From a virus: a stretch of DNA of 63,519 nt. Under the pieces are notes generated by a model. It was not told where the DNA came from, ran no database searches, and was given only the letters and a program-made list of their open reading frames with translations. Made by a program: the position numbers and the translations under genes. The stretch spans positions 1 to 63,519 of the IMG/VR virus record IMGVR_UViG_3300022602_003808, one strand, 5' to 3'. Positions 1 through 7,584 of this stretch are shown here, piece after piece (position 1 is the stretch's first letter; every line of letters starts with the position of its first letter).

Positions 1-3
1 ATA

Positions 4-145
4 CTAACTCTTTTTATTAAATTCTTTTTTCTTTTTATTGTTTAAAGGTACTTGATTTAGTATTAAAGTAACTTCTTCCAGTGTTTCTAATACTTCCCAG
101 GTACCGTGCGGTGGGCAATGAATAAACTATCACTTCTATTTGGAT
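4..145 (-). pseudogene. Frameshifted 3' remnant of a paralogue of the 6896-7123 gene
   Basis: Reading the minus strand from 126 to 4 gives 40 codons beginning FIHCPPHGTWEVLETLEE and ending at a stop. This matches the C-terminal half of the protein at 6896-7123 (VFCPPHGNWEVQESVED). The frame has a stop codon (127-129) directly upstream and no start. The upstream homologous part (EVIVY, matching EVTYV) lies in another frame, so one extra base near the CPPHG codons breaks the gene. The DNA is also alike: tacttcccag-n-taccgtg-n-ggtgggca is shared with 6953-6978. It is a decayed partial copy rather than an active gene. Its upstream limit is uncertain because homology fades into the glycosyltransferase stop codon. 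Confidence 0.7.
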
Positions 146-1224
146 TAAAAATGGTTGTCTGGTTTGAACTTTAACCATTCGAGATATTTATCTTGTATTC
201 TCTTAACGATCATAGTTTCTTCAAAATTGTCTATTATGTATTGTCGTGAATTTTCGCCTAAAGTCAAGCGTTTTTGTTTGTTTAATACTAATTCTTTTAA
301 TCGATTATAGTATTCATTATAATCCGTACATACAAAACCGTTTACACCAACTGTATCCACCTGACCGTTATATCCAGCTCTATGAGTTATGCAAGGTAAA
401 GCATATGACATAGCTGTTGATAGGGCAATAGAATGTACCTCTCCATCGCTACGATAATGACAGAATATGTCTAGATTTCTATGAAATAAATCTAGAGCTT
501 TATCATTATTAGTAGCTTCTATAAAAATAACATTGTTGATATTATTAGTTTTAACGAAACTGGTTGTATGCGAACAGGGCGAGACTATTAAATAGTAAAC
601 ATTACTAAATTGGCTTTCCTGTTGTAATAATTTGAAAGCCTGTAAGGCAATAGGGTCAAAGTTGTCTGCTCTACCAACTCTACCTAGTACAATAGCATCA
701 ACAGGAATGTTAAGTTTTTGTCTATATGTTGTGTCTTTACTGATATCAGACGGTATACTAATAGGGTTAGGTATCAGTACATCAGCACCACCTCTAGACT
801 CATAAACAACAGGTGCAATAGAAATAGACTTATCAAGATACTGCGACGTATCTTTAAACCCAAATATATTTGTTTCTACCTGTAATTTAGCTAATCTATC
901 TGTAAACGGCCATTCATAATAACCGGAGCGTGCAAAGTGAATAATATCAAACTTATTCGCTAATGCTATTTCTTTAAAATTAGTTAACACTGGTGTATAA
1001 CCAGTATCGGGACCGCTTTTATCTATACTTCTTTGAAATGGTATTAAGCGATCTTTACCGAACTTTTCCATTACCACTTTTAATCTATTATTAGCATTAG
1101 GATTATCCCAATACATAATATATGGATCAAAAATAGTTCTATCAAGATTTTGCATTATCTTTTCGTGTGAACGCCAGGTGCCAGCAAAATCTACAGAGTG
1201 AGAGTATAGACAAATCTTTATCAT
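145..1224 (-). CDS. Glycosyltransferase, GT4-like (GT-B fold)
   Basis: A 359-residue protein that probably transfers a sugar from a nucleotide-sugar donor. It has the two-lobed look of GT-B enzymes: an N-terminal acceptor lobe, then ILGRVGR-like donor-lobe entry (VLGRVGRADNFDP, around residue 180) and a C-terminal stretch (AMSYALPCITHRAGYNGQ) resembling the donor-binding region of GT4 enzymes. No membrane segment or signal is seen. It is the last gene of a minus-strand run containing a heme oxygenase and two halogenase-like genes and starts 9 bp after the oxygenase stop. The acceptor is unknown; virion protein, host surface glycan and DNA base are all possible. Confidence 0.75.
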   Translation of the reverse strand: MIKICLYSHSVDFAGTWRSHEKIMQNLDRTIFDPYIMYWDNPNANNRLKVVMEKFGKDRLIPFQRSIDKSGPDTGYTPVLTNFKEIALANKFDIIHFARSGYYEWPFTDRLAKLQVETNIFGFKDTSQYLDKSISIAPVVYESRGGADVLIPNPISIPSDISKDTTYRQKLNIPVDAIVLGRVGRADNFDPIALQAFKLLQQESQFSNVYYLIVSPCSHTTSFVKTNNINNVIFIEATNNDKALDLFHRNLDIFCHYRSDGEVHSIALSTAMSYALPCITHRAGYNGQVDTVGVNGFVCTDYNEYYNRLKELVLNKQKRLTLGENSRQYIIDNFEETMIVKRIQDKYLEWLKFKPDNHF

Positions 1225-1233
1225 TACTCTATA

Positions 1234-1776
1234 TTATATAAGTTTTCTAAGAATAGCAATAGAAAAGTCAAAAGCATTATTAGCTTCTTCAGCTAAATCT
1301 GGTGTTGCTGCTTCTCTAATTTTTAAAATTAGACCTCTTACATCATCAAATCTAAACCATTTAGCACCGCCAGGTACTTTATTTTTAAGTGTTTGACCAC
1401 CAAATAAATCCCCCATATGTCTAACATAAACGTGTGACATTACCTTTTTAGGGTCGGCGAGCTCGTTTAAATAGTTTACATATGTAATGGTTTCAGGTAA
1501 AAGAGGAAAAGTACTAATTGATAATTCGTCTTCTAGTTCTTTTCTATCTTCTTTAATTCTAGCTGAACGCTCGATACCTGGAAAGTCTTTAAGCGTACCT
1601 AAACTATTAGCTTTGTTTTCAAGTGCTTCATACAGTGCATCCATTTGCACTAAATAGTTTAAATACTGTTCTTTAGTAACTGTTTTATTAAACACAGCAT
1701 CCAAAAATGGAAGCTTATCGGCAATATCGTGCTTTGGTTGTGTTAATTCTCTTAATGTCATAACCTTATTTAACAA
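1234..1776 (-). CDS. ho: Biliverdin-producing heme oxygenase
   Basis: A 180-residue alpha-helical protein of the heme oxygenase family, which opens heme to biliverdin, iron and CO using O2 and electrons from ferredoxin or another reductase. The proximal-heme-ligand region is visible near residue 16 (TQPKHDIAD, His16). The distal helix signature YVRHMGDLFGGQ (about residues 117-128) corresponds to the Y-R-LGDLSGGQ motif of HO-1 and keeps the catalytic Asp and the glycines. Length is slightly short for the family. It overlaps the 3' end of the upstream halogenase-like gene by 11 bp, implying coupled translation. Marine T4-like cyanophages are known to carry heme oxygenase. No bilin reductase is seen here; a ferredoxin lies at 34081. 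An internal Met6 is an alternative start. Confidence 0.85.
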   Translation of the reverse strand: MLNKVMTLRELTQPKHDIADKLPFLDAVFNKTVTKEQYLNYLVQMDALYEALENKANSLGTLKDFPGIERSARIKEDRKELEDELSISTFPLLPETITYVNYLNELADPKKVMSHVYVRHMGDLFGGQTLKNKVPGGAKWFRFDDVRGLILKIREAATPDLAEEANNAFDFSIAILRKLI

Positions 1777-3004
1777 TAAACTCTTTTAAATCAATTTTCC
1801 AGCCATTTATATAGTCACTCATTATAGTTTCACCGTGAGTCCAATAAGTTAATATTTTACCTTCTTTTTCACATAATTTAGCATAATTAACAAACGAGCC
1901 AGAAGCTTTTAAGCTTTCTACTGCTTTGAGTCTTGTTTGTATCCAATACTCGCTTTGAATTTTGTTAGGGCTAGCATAATGTAAGGCGATTAAATCTAAC
2001 ATTTGTGTTATATTGTATGAGTATCTTTCATTAAAATCAAGAGTTACATCAGCAAAGTTTCTTTTACCAGCCAAGCATTCCATTACTATAGGTAGTATAT
2101 TAGTCAAATAAGTACAGTAAAAGTGTAATGGCATAGACATAGCAGGCTCAAAAAAATGTAATCTATTACCCATATATAAAATTCTATTGTCTATAGCTTT
2201 TTTCCTGTAATATTGTTTCCAGTTTAATCTTCTTAAAACAGAGGCGTCTATATTTTTTAGTTCTGAAAAATGTTCAATTGCTTCTTTATCTGTAGTAATA
2301 TTATTATTATAAAGATACCCCCAAGTTTTTCTATGTTGTAGCGGTATACCAAACATCCAACCATTTTTATGTATATGAGCAGAGGTATACGTTTCATTAT
2401 ATGTTTTATATTCAGGATTTAAAATAACACTATTAACTGCAGCAAAATCTACTGTATTGTATGTACCGCTATTTAATTCTTCTGTAGAAGGGGTACCACG
2501 ACAGTCAATTAAAAAATCGTACACATATGCGTTGTTTTGACTTTTTAAAGTAACTTTATTTTTATCTTGCGATATATTAATAATATTATCTTTTATAACA
2601 TTAAAATTAGAAAACTTTTTAACAAGTTCATTTAAAACATAAAAACTAAATGTTTCGCTATTAAAATGTAAACCGTTATGAAAATGACGGATTATAAAAT
2701 TATTATCATTTGCGGGTTCCCAAAAATAACGCGCACCCCATTTAACAGTGCCATTGATTTTAGGAAGGTCTTGTATTATACAAAAATCCAGCACTTCAAA
2801 CAATGCTTTGTATACAGCAATAGAAGAGCTTTCTCCAACTTGAATAGTCGGGGTGTTTGGATCGTATATGCAATCTATTGTAAGATCAGAATTAGCTATT
2901 AACAGGCTTTTGCGTTTTTTTAGAACGTTAAGATGGCTGTATAAGTCTAATAAAGCAATAGAACTTGCTGTACCGGCACCTAATACACATATTTTTACAC
3001 TCAT
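1766..3004 (-). CDS. Flavin-dependent halogenase-family protein, divergent active site
   Basis: A 412-residue protein of the tryptophan-halogenase family. An FAD-binding GAGTAS motif lies at residues 9-14, VGESSS at 56-61, and a lysine in the position of the halogenase catalytic Lys at 88 (TVKWGARYFW). The later GW-x-x-x-IPL segment stands for the family W-x-W-x-I-P motif but lacks the second Trp. Where the family has PLE-S/A-T with the catalytic Glu, this protein reads EPAMSMPLH, so that Glu seems lost. It may be an altered halogenase, a flavin hydroxylase/oxidase, or inactive. It follows the larger paralogue at 3071-4588 and overlaps the heme oxygenase, so the three are probably co-transcribed. 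Confidence 0.75.
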   Translation of the reverse strand: MSVKICVLGAGTASSIALLDLYSHLNVLKKRKSLLIANSDLTIDCIYDPNTPTIQVGESSSIAVYKALFEVLDFCIIQDLPKINGTVKWGARYFWEPANDNNFIIRHFHNGLHFNSETFSFYVLNELVKKFSNFNVIKDNIINISQDKNKVTLKSQNNAYVYDFLIDCRGTPSTEELNSGTYNTVDFAAVNSVILNPEYKTYNETYTSAHIHKNGWMFGIPLQHRKTWGYLYNNNITTDKEAIEHFSELKNIDASVLRRLNWKQYYRKKAIDNRILYMGNRLHFFEPAMSMPLHFYCTYLTNILPIVMECLAGKRNFADVTLDFNERYSYNITQMLDLIALHYASPNKIQSEYWIQTRLKAVESLKASGSFVNYAKLCEKEGKILTYWTHGETIMSDYINGWKIDLKEFIVK

Positions 3005-3070
3005 AATTATATATAATTATGCTCAGCATTAGATTTATCTAAGAAATCCAAATTTATGGGTAATTTATTT

Positions 3071-4588
3071 TTACGACACCGGACACAGATTACCAGGGGT
3101 AGTAATCTTTACACTACCATCTAAAACACTGCTTAAAAATTTGCTATGCCTTACAGTATATTGTTTACGTGCAGCTTCTTTAAGTTGCGCTAATTGTTCA
3201 GATAGTGCCCGGGCTTCATCATACCTATTTCTTAAAATTAAAATATCTTTAATTGCTTGTTTATTAAATTTACCTAACCCGTAGGATATTGGTGTAAAAT
3301 TAGTATATGTAAACATTACTTCTTCAGGAAAATTATATTTTGTAGTGTAAGAGCAGCTAAGCTTTTCTTCTAAGTCTTTTACTTTTTGAGGTGTGGTGTT
3401 GGTCATATACTCCCAAAACTTTGAATCTGTTCTACCAGTGGTATAACAAAATCTTATATAAAGGTATATATTTTCTATTACATCGTTTTGCTCTCGATTG
3501 TATTTGCTGCGTTCAAACTCTAATAATTGAAAATTGTATATTCTATAAAGTGCAAATAATTGAGTTATTGTATGATGTATATTAGTAGCTTCTAAGGGTT
3601 CAGCAAAACTGCTTGCTAAACCTACTACGACGCAATTACCGACCCATTGTTTTTCCCAATAACCACTTTCAAATTTTATAATTTTATCTTTATTAGTGGG
3701 TAATCTGTTATAATTTTTTTGCGTAAGTTTTGTAAAATCTTCAAACGCTTCTTCATCTGTTGCAAAATGAGATGAATAAACATACCCAGTACCATATCTA
3801 GTCTGCAAAGGTACCTGCAGTGCCCAGCCGTGTGTAGTAGCTTCTGCAACGCTATAACAGGGTAAATTTTTATCTATACCATTTAATGGTAAGGGGCTAG
3901 GTATAAATCTATTTACAGGCAATTCGTTGCTTTTGTTTATCCACCTATTAGGTAGTTTTTTCATTAATACAGAATCTAAGCCAGTCGCATCAATATAAAG
4001 ATCTGCAGATAAATTACCGTTTTTTTCTAAAACTAGATTGGTAATTTTATCTGCATTAACAATTATATTCAATACTTTATCATCTAGTATTTTAATTTTA
4101 GTTTTTGCTTTTTCTAGAACATAATTATTAAAAGCAAGAACATCAAAGTGTAATGCAAATGCTTGAGTATTAATGTCAGGTAACATATTGTTCTCCATAT
4201 ACCAAGGAGAATACATAACATCTAAGTCATATCGATCGTTAATAATATCATATGCTGCAGCTAAATTTTCATAAGTAGGAGCAACTCTAGATGCTACGTC
4301 TAAGTGATTAAACGAATGCCAGTGATGCTTACCGTTGTTCAGCCAATTTTTAAATTTTATACCAAGTTTTATAGTAGCATTACAATGTTTAATTAATTCA
4401 ATAGTTGTAATACCCACTTCTCTTAAAAATTGATGTATTTTAGGTGTTAAGCTTTCTCCTACACCAATACTGGGTTTGCTATGATCAAAGATCAGAACAA
4501 TCTCTGCAGCTGCACCGTAATGAGTATTAGCTAGCGCGGCCGCCATAATGCCAGCTGTTCCTCCACCAACCACAATAATTCGTTTCAT
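3071..4588 (-). CDS. Flavin-dependent tryptophan halogenase-like protein
   Basis: A 505-residue protein of typical length for flavin-dependent halogenases, which use FADH2, O2 and halide to make HOX that is passed to a lysine. Visible are the FAD-binding GGGTAG (8-13), GVGES (42-46), the predicted catalytic Lys74 in ATIKLGIKFKNW, the GWALQVPLQ segment (254-262) in place of W-x-W-x-I-P, and AEPLEATNIHH with the predicted catalytic Glu. The second Trp of W-x-W-x-I-P is replaced by Leu, a departure that could reflect a non-tryptophan substrate. Upstream on the same strand is a TATAAT-like box and then the tmRNA. A cyanophage halogenase, VirX1, is an established precedent. No flavin reductase is seen in the window. 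Confidence 0.85.
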   Translation of the reverse strand: MKRIIVVGGGTAGIMAAALANTHYGAAAEIVLIFDHSKPSIGVGESLTPKIHQFLREVGITTIELIKHCNATIKLGIKFKNWLNNGKHHWHSFNHLDVASRVAPTYENLAAAYDIINDRYDLDVMYSPWYMENNMLPDINTQAFALHFDVLAFNNYVLEKAKTKIKILDDKVLNIIVNADKITNLVLEKNGNLSADLYIDATGLDSVLMKKLPNRWINKSNELPVNRFIPSPLPLNGIDKNLPCYSVAEATTHGWALQVPLQTRYGTGYVYSSHFATDEEAFEDFTKLTQKNYNRLPTNKDKIIKFESGYWEKQWVGNCVVVGLASSFAEPLEATNIHHTITQLFALYRIYNFQLLEFERSKYNREQNDVIENIYLYIRFCYTTGRTDSKFWEYMTNTTPQKVKDLEEKLSCSYTTKYNFPEEVMFTYTNFTPISYGLGKFNKQAIKDILILRNRYDEARALSEQLAQLKEAARKQYTVRHSKFLSSVLDGSVKITTPGNLCPVS

Positions 4589-4740
4589 ATAAGATATTAT
4601 ACTATAAGTTTATAAAAAGGCAATAAATTGTAACGGCTATAGGTTGCAAGCTCGAGTGCCAATTCGTTGATACCGTGAGCAGAAAGGTGAAAAAAGCTCA
4701 CATCCTTGATCCCTATAACGTCACCTTAACAGCCGTAAAA

Positions 4741-5121
4741 TGGTGGACCTGCCGGGTACTGCCCCCGGGTGTTCCGTAACGTTCTTATCAGTTTCTACAA
4801 GCTTAGCACTATTAATAAAATGTATATCCATAGTGCTGATATACAGGTTGTTTGGTAGTGTTCCTGCTATTCTACTACCATTGAATAGTCAGTCTCGCTG
4901 AATGACAGTTATAATATATAGCGAGAATCTATACTACAACCGATCGCTGATTAAGCAGCGAGTGCGAAGCTTTCGCTTGTATTGAATGAATCCATTACAG
5001 AAGCGACTGCGTTCTTGAGGCTATTGATAATGCCGTTTGTTTTTGTAGTAATTTATAAAGGATTTACTAATCCTGCTTGCTTCTAATACATCTGCCACAG
5101 AGTCGAATCTGGTACAGGCCC
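4741..5121 (-). ncRNA. ssrA: Phage-encoded tmRNA (one-piece)
   Basis: A 381-nt tmRNA. The 5' end GGGCCUG pairs with 3' CAGGUCC followed by ACCA, giving a 7-bp acceptor stem with a G3-U70 wobble, the alanyl-tRNA synthetase identity element; the CCA is encoded. The 5' region contains AGAUUCGAC, matching the conserved GGAUUCGAC of bacterial tmRNA. A pseudoknot-1-like hairpin AGGATT-AGTA-AATCCT follows. AGUC-GCU precedes the tag frame, and CUAAGCUUGUAG near the 3' side matches the conserved CUAAGC-UGUAG. The T-arm is CCGGG-GGCAGUA-CCCGG, with a loop that lacks the usual UUCRA. Length is close to the 363 nt of E. coli. It rescues stalled ribosomes with SmpB; no smpB is seen here. Confidence 0.93.
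4951..5004 (-). other. tmRNA tag-peptide reading frame
   Basis: Starting at the GCU after the AGUC element, the frame runs 17 codons to UAA and reads ASVMDSFNTSESFALAA. With the charged alanine, the full tag would be one residue longer. The ALAA end is the classical ClpXP-type degradation signal. The encoded tag is longer than the 10 codons of E. coli. The exact resume codon is inferred by analogy with the E. coli AGUC-GCA context. Confidence 0.85.
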
Positions 5122-5165
5122 ATTAAAAAGTGTCAAATAACAATAAGTAATATAATATATTTACT

Positions 5166-5579
5166 ATGAATAGCAACTTAAAAGTGTTGGCAGAACAGTA
5201 TCAATTGATAATGGAAAAACGTGTTCAGCCTGAACCAGAAACAGAAGAAGCACTTGAACAGTTCTTAGCTAAAAGAGCTGCTGGTGCTGCTAAAATCGCT
5301 CATAGTTCAAAAGAAAAGGGTGGTTTTGCTACTTTAACAGCTATTCACTTTGCAGCTAAAGCTAAACCTTATGCAGAGTGTGAAAAAATGGAAAAAGCGT
5401 CTGATAAGGATTGTGATAAAGCTAATGCTCATTACAAAAAAATGGCAGAAAAAGTTTATGCTAAATTAGCAGATTTAGATAAATTATCTCAAAAAGAGTT
5501 TCAGGCTCTTATGGGTGAGCTAGAAGTTTGGGGCGAGGTTTATATTCGCGCTACAAAACCAAACAGTCTTAAGATTTAA
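5166..5579 (+). CDS. Hypothetical protein, possible capsid-targeted internal protein
   Basis: A 137-residue soluble, helix-rich protein of unrecognised family, the only plus-strand gene in the first 33 kb. Its N-terminus (MNSNLKVLAEQYQLIMEK) is amphipathic and contains LAE and IME, matching the (L/I)-x-E consensus of T4-type prohead protease sites seen in capsid-targeting peptides. The rest is rich in Ala and Lys with a cluster of charged residues around 75-110. Its 3' end overlaps the end of the convergent glycosyltransferase gene by 11 bp. It lies beside the tmRNA and reads divergently from it, so the 44-bp gap probably holds promoters for both. Function unknown. Confidence 0.65.
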   Translation: MNSNLKVLAEQYQLIMEKRVQPEPETEEALEQFLAKRAAGAAKIAHSSKEKGGFATLTAIHFAAKAKPYAECEKMEKASDKDCDKANAHYKKMAEKVYAKLADLDKLSQKEFQALMGELEVWGEVYIRATKPNSLKI

Positions 5580-6141
5580 GCCAGTGTTGTGCGTTATAAT
5601 ACGACGCAATAATAGGTAGTATCATAACTTCTCTACCGTTTTCTATTGTTACTATTCTCATTTCAGTAGCAAAATACCCATCACCTCTATAGATAGGCCA
5701 GTACCTCAATTTACCCACAGCAGTTCTACGTAACAGGAATTGACCGTTATCAATCTTTTGTATATTAATACCTTCTGGGTTAAAGATATATCTAGTATTA
5801 GTACTGTCAAGCTGTTGACCAAGCACTACCATATCACAATTAAGGGAATGAATGTAGTTGTTAACAATAGGAAAGTTAGGATGAATTAAATTATCATCAT
5901 CTAATATGTATACCCATTGACCTGTATCAGGAATGACATCATAATAATAGTTAACACCGGTATGCATAGGCATACTATCCGGTTTAACTATTTTAGTTGT
6001 ATTCTGATACTTTGTAAAGTCTAGATCCGGGTTGGGGGTAACAATATACCAATGATAATTTACATTTAAAGACTTAATAGATTCATATATTCTATCAAGA
6101 AATTCTGGTGTTCTGGTATAAGCAGTAACAATATGAATCAT
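5569..6141 (-). CDS. Glycosyltransferase, GT-A/GT2-like
   Basis: A 190-residue protein with the features of a small GT-A nucleotide-sugar transferase. The N-terminus HIVTAYTRTPEFLDRIYES resembles GT2/GT43-type openings. WVYILDDDNLIHP (about residues 76-88) supplies the D-x-D metal-binding motif, followed by a conserved-looking GDGYFATEM segment (about 153-161) where GT-A enzymes place the catalytic base. The start overlaps the upstream sulfotransferase-like gene by 4 bp, so the two are probably translated together. Sugar donor and acceptor cannot be inferred. Confidence 0.7.
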   Translation of the reverse strand: MIHIVTAYTRTPEFLDRIYESIKSLNVNYHWYIVTPNPDLDFTKYQNTTKIVKPDSMPMHTGVNYYYDVIPDTGQWVYILDDDNLIHPNFPIVNNYIHSLNCDMVVLGQQLDSTNTRYIFNPEGINIQKIDNGQFLLRRTAVGKLRYWPIYRGDGYFATEMRIVTIENGREVMILPIIASYYNAQHWLKS

Positions 6142-6875
6142 ACTTTCCAGCTATCTTTATCATAACCAAACTCAACAAACTGACGTTTACAGTTTTCATA
6201 TACTAAATTGGCTGTTTCTTCTGTATAGAACGATTGCCAGGGTACTACCACATCTCTTGTTATTATAGTTTTTTCCATATCTTTGGGTATTTCTTTACCC
6301 ATTTCTTTAGCAGTACTTCTCATCATTTCTTCTAGCTGGCCTTTTGTAAAGTTTCTACTTTCAACACCATCAAAAGGATTATTAATTATATTTTCCTCGT
6401 ATTGTTTTTTAACAAAATCATCATTTATATCGATAAACGGTATTTTTAATACGTCCTCCTTTAAATGTTCGTACCTAATAAGCAAATCTGGTTTTTTTAT
6501 GTCTAAACCTGCTGAATAATCGTCCACCATTACCCCTGCTGGTAAATCCCCGTATTCTTTAATTGGTTCTGTTAACCATTTTAATAATGTAGCTTTAGAG
6601 CGATTGCGCCAAAAAGAAATCACTCTCGAATACGGGTTACGTACATTTAAAATTAGAAAATAATCTTCTTTATCTTTAGGTATATCTATAATGTGAGAGT
6701 ATTTATATTCGGGAGGAGCTAAAGGCACTAACGGGTTAAAGGTTCGTGCTCTGGTTTGTTTAGATGGTTTTACTACATAAAATTTGTATTTTTTTACTAT
6801 TACAGCAGCAACTGCACGAGTGGCATTACGTTGTGGAGCCCACCATACACATTTTACTTTATCTGATACGTTCAT
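6138..6875 (-). CDS. Sulfotransferase-like protein (PAPS-dependent family)
   Basis: A 245-residue protein of the P-loop sulfotransferase superfamily, which moves sulfate from PAPS to hydroxyl groups of glycans or small molecules. WWAPQRNATRAV near the N-terminus takes the place of the 5'-phosphosulfate loop. LNVRNPYSRVISFWRN (about residues 76-91) is a convincing 3'-phosphate-binding motif with the conserved Arg and Ser. The C-terminus (YTEETANLVYENCKRQFVEFGYD) resembles the family ending. It overlaps the downstream glycosyltransferase by 4 bp, suggesting a joint role in glycan decoration. No membrane anchor is seen. Confidence 0.75.
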   Translation of the reverse strand: MNVSDKVKCVWWAPQRNATRAVAAVIVKKYKFYVVKPSKQTRARTFNPLVPLAPPEYKYSHIIDIPKDKEDYFLILNVRNPYSRVISFWRNRSKATLLKWLTEPIKEYGDLPAGVMVDDYSAGLDIKKPDLLIRYEHLKEDVLKIPFIDINDDFVKKQYEENIINNPFDGVESRNFTKGQLEEMMRSTAKEMGKEIPKDMEKTIITRDVVVPWQSFYTEETANLVYENCKRQFVEFGYDKDSWKV

Positions 6876-6895
6876 TTAAGTTGTTTAACTTTATA

Positions 6896-7123
6896 TTATT
6901 TCGTCTTAGTGTTACCGCGAATTTGAGCTATAATATCTTCTACGGATTCTTGTACTTCCCAGTTACCGTGTGGTGGGCAAAAAACGTATGTAACTTCTTC
7001 TACAGTCTTTTGTTCATCATCTCTACTAACAAAACCACGGTGCACACTAACAATAAAATCTGTATTTAATAATACAGGAAGACCTTTAAAAGCTGGGCTT
7101 GTATTTGTCAGTATAATAATCAT
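6896..7123 (-). CDS. Small hypothetical protein with CPPHGNWEV motif
   Basis: A 75-residue protein of unknown function that starts with a short hydrophobic strand (MIIILTNTSPAF) and contains FCPPHGNWEV at about residues 48-57, probably the core of the family. A decayed copy of its C-terminal half lies on the same strand about 6.9 kb downstream at 4-145. The two copies bracket the accessory island. It ends 20 bp before the sulfotransferase start. Confidence 0.7.
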   Translation of the reverse strand: MIIILTNTSPAFKGLPVLLNTDFIVSVHRGFVSRDDEQKTVEEVTYVFCPPHGNWEVQESVEDIIAQIRGNTKTK

Positions 7124-7134
7124 ACTATTAATTA

Positions 7135-7404
7135 CTACTGGTAGTTAATATCTCCAATATTATAGTTAGGTCCATTCTGCTGTATAAAGAATACTTTGGG
7201 TGAATGAGATGGTAGCGTTGCTTTAAGCTGTCTTGCAACCGCTACAGCCGCTTCAGCGCTAGGATACACCTTAGATTCAGTAAAAGCTTTTCGCCAGTCT
7301 TCTTTATTTTGATCTAAAAAACCAGCAAAAAACAATCCCTCTTCTAGAGGTGTTCTAGCGTTCATCCGTTTTACAGAAGTATCCATTATAATGTAACCAT
7401 TCAT
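7135..7404 (-). CDS. Hypothetical protein
   Basis: An 89-residue soluble protein I do not recognise. It has a mixed alpha/beta look with an Ala-rich helix (EAAVAVARQLKA, about residues 50-61) and ends in FFIQQNGPNYNIGDINYQ. It overlaps the upstream 60-residue gene by 4 bp and lies 11 bp upstream of the CPPHG gene, as part of a compact minus-strand run of small genes. An internal Met7 is a possible alternative start. Confidence 0.6.
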   Translation of the reverse strand: MNGYIIMDTSVKRMNARTPLEEGLFFAGFLDQNKEDWRKAFTESKVYPSAEAAVAVARQLKATLPSHSPKVFFIQQNGPNYNIGDINYQ

Positions 7405-7583
7405 CGTATTCTACAACGACTATTTACATCATACACTTCAGTATGTCCATCCTCAAAAGAAACAGATAGTATGTTTCCTGATAGATTGCAACCGGTCTTA
7501 CCGTTTACAAATATTTCAAAATACGGTGCACCATTAGCTTCGTGCACCATAATTTCGTCGTCATCTTCTTCTATATAGTACAT
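7401..7583 (-). CDS. Small hypothetical protein
   Basis: A 60-residue protein starting MYYIEEDDDEIMVHEANGAP. It is acidic at the N-terminus and beta-rich afterwards, with no recognised motif. The evidence is position: 1 bp after the upstream gene and a 4-bp overlap with the downstream gene in a tightly packed operon. Confidence 0.55.
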   Translation of the reverse strand: MYYIEEDDDEIMVHEANGAPYFEIFVNGKTGCNLSGNILSVSFEDGHTEVYDVNSRCRIR

Positions 7584-7584
7584 A

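Noticed and set aside
4589-5165. Possible tRNA gene cluster in the large non-coding gap
   Set aside because: The cloverleaf-like ends belong to one tmRNA (4741-5121). No independent anticodon arm with flanking D and T arms was found.
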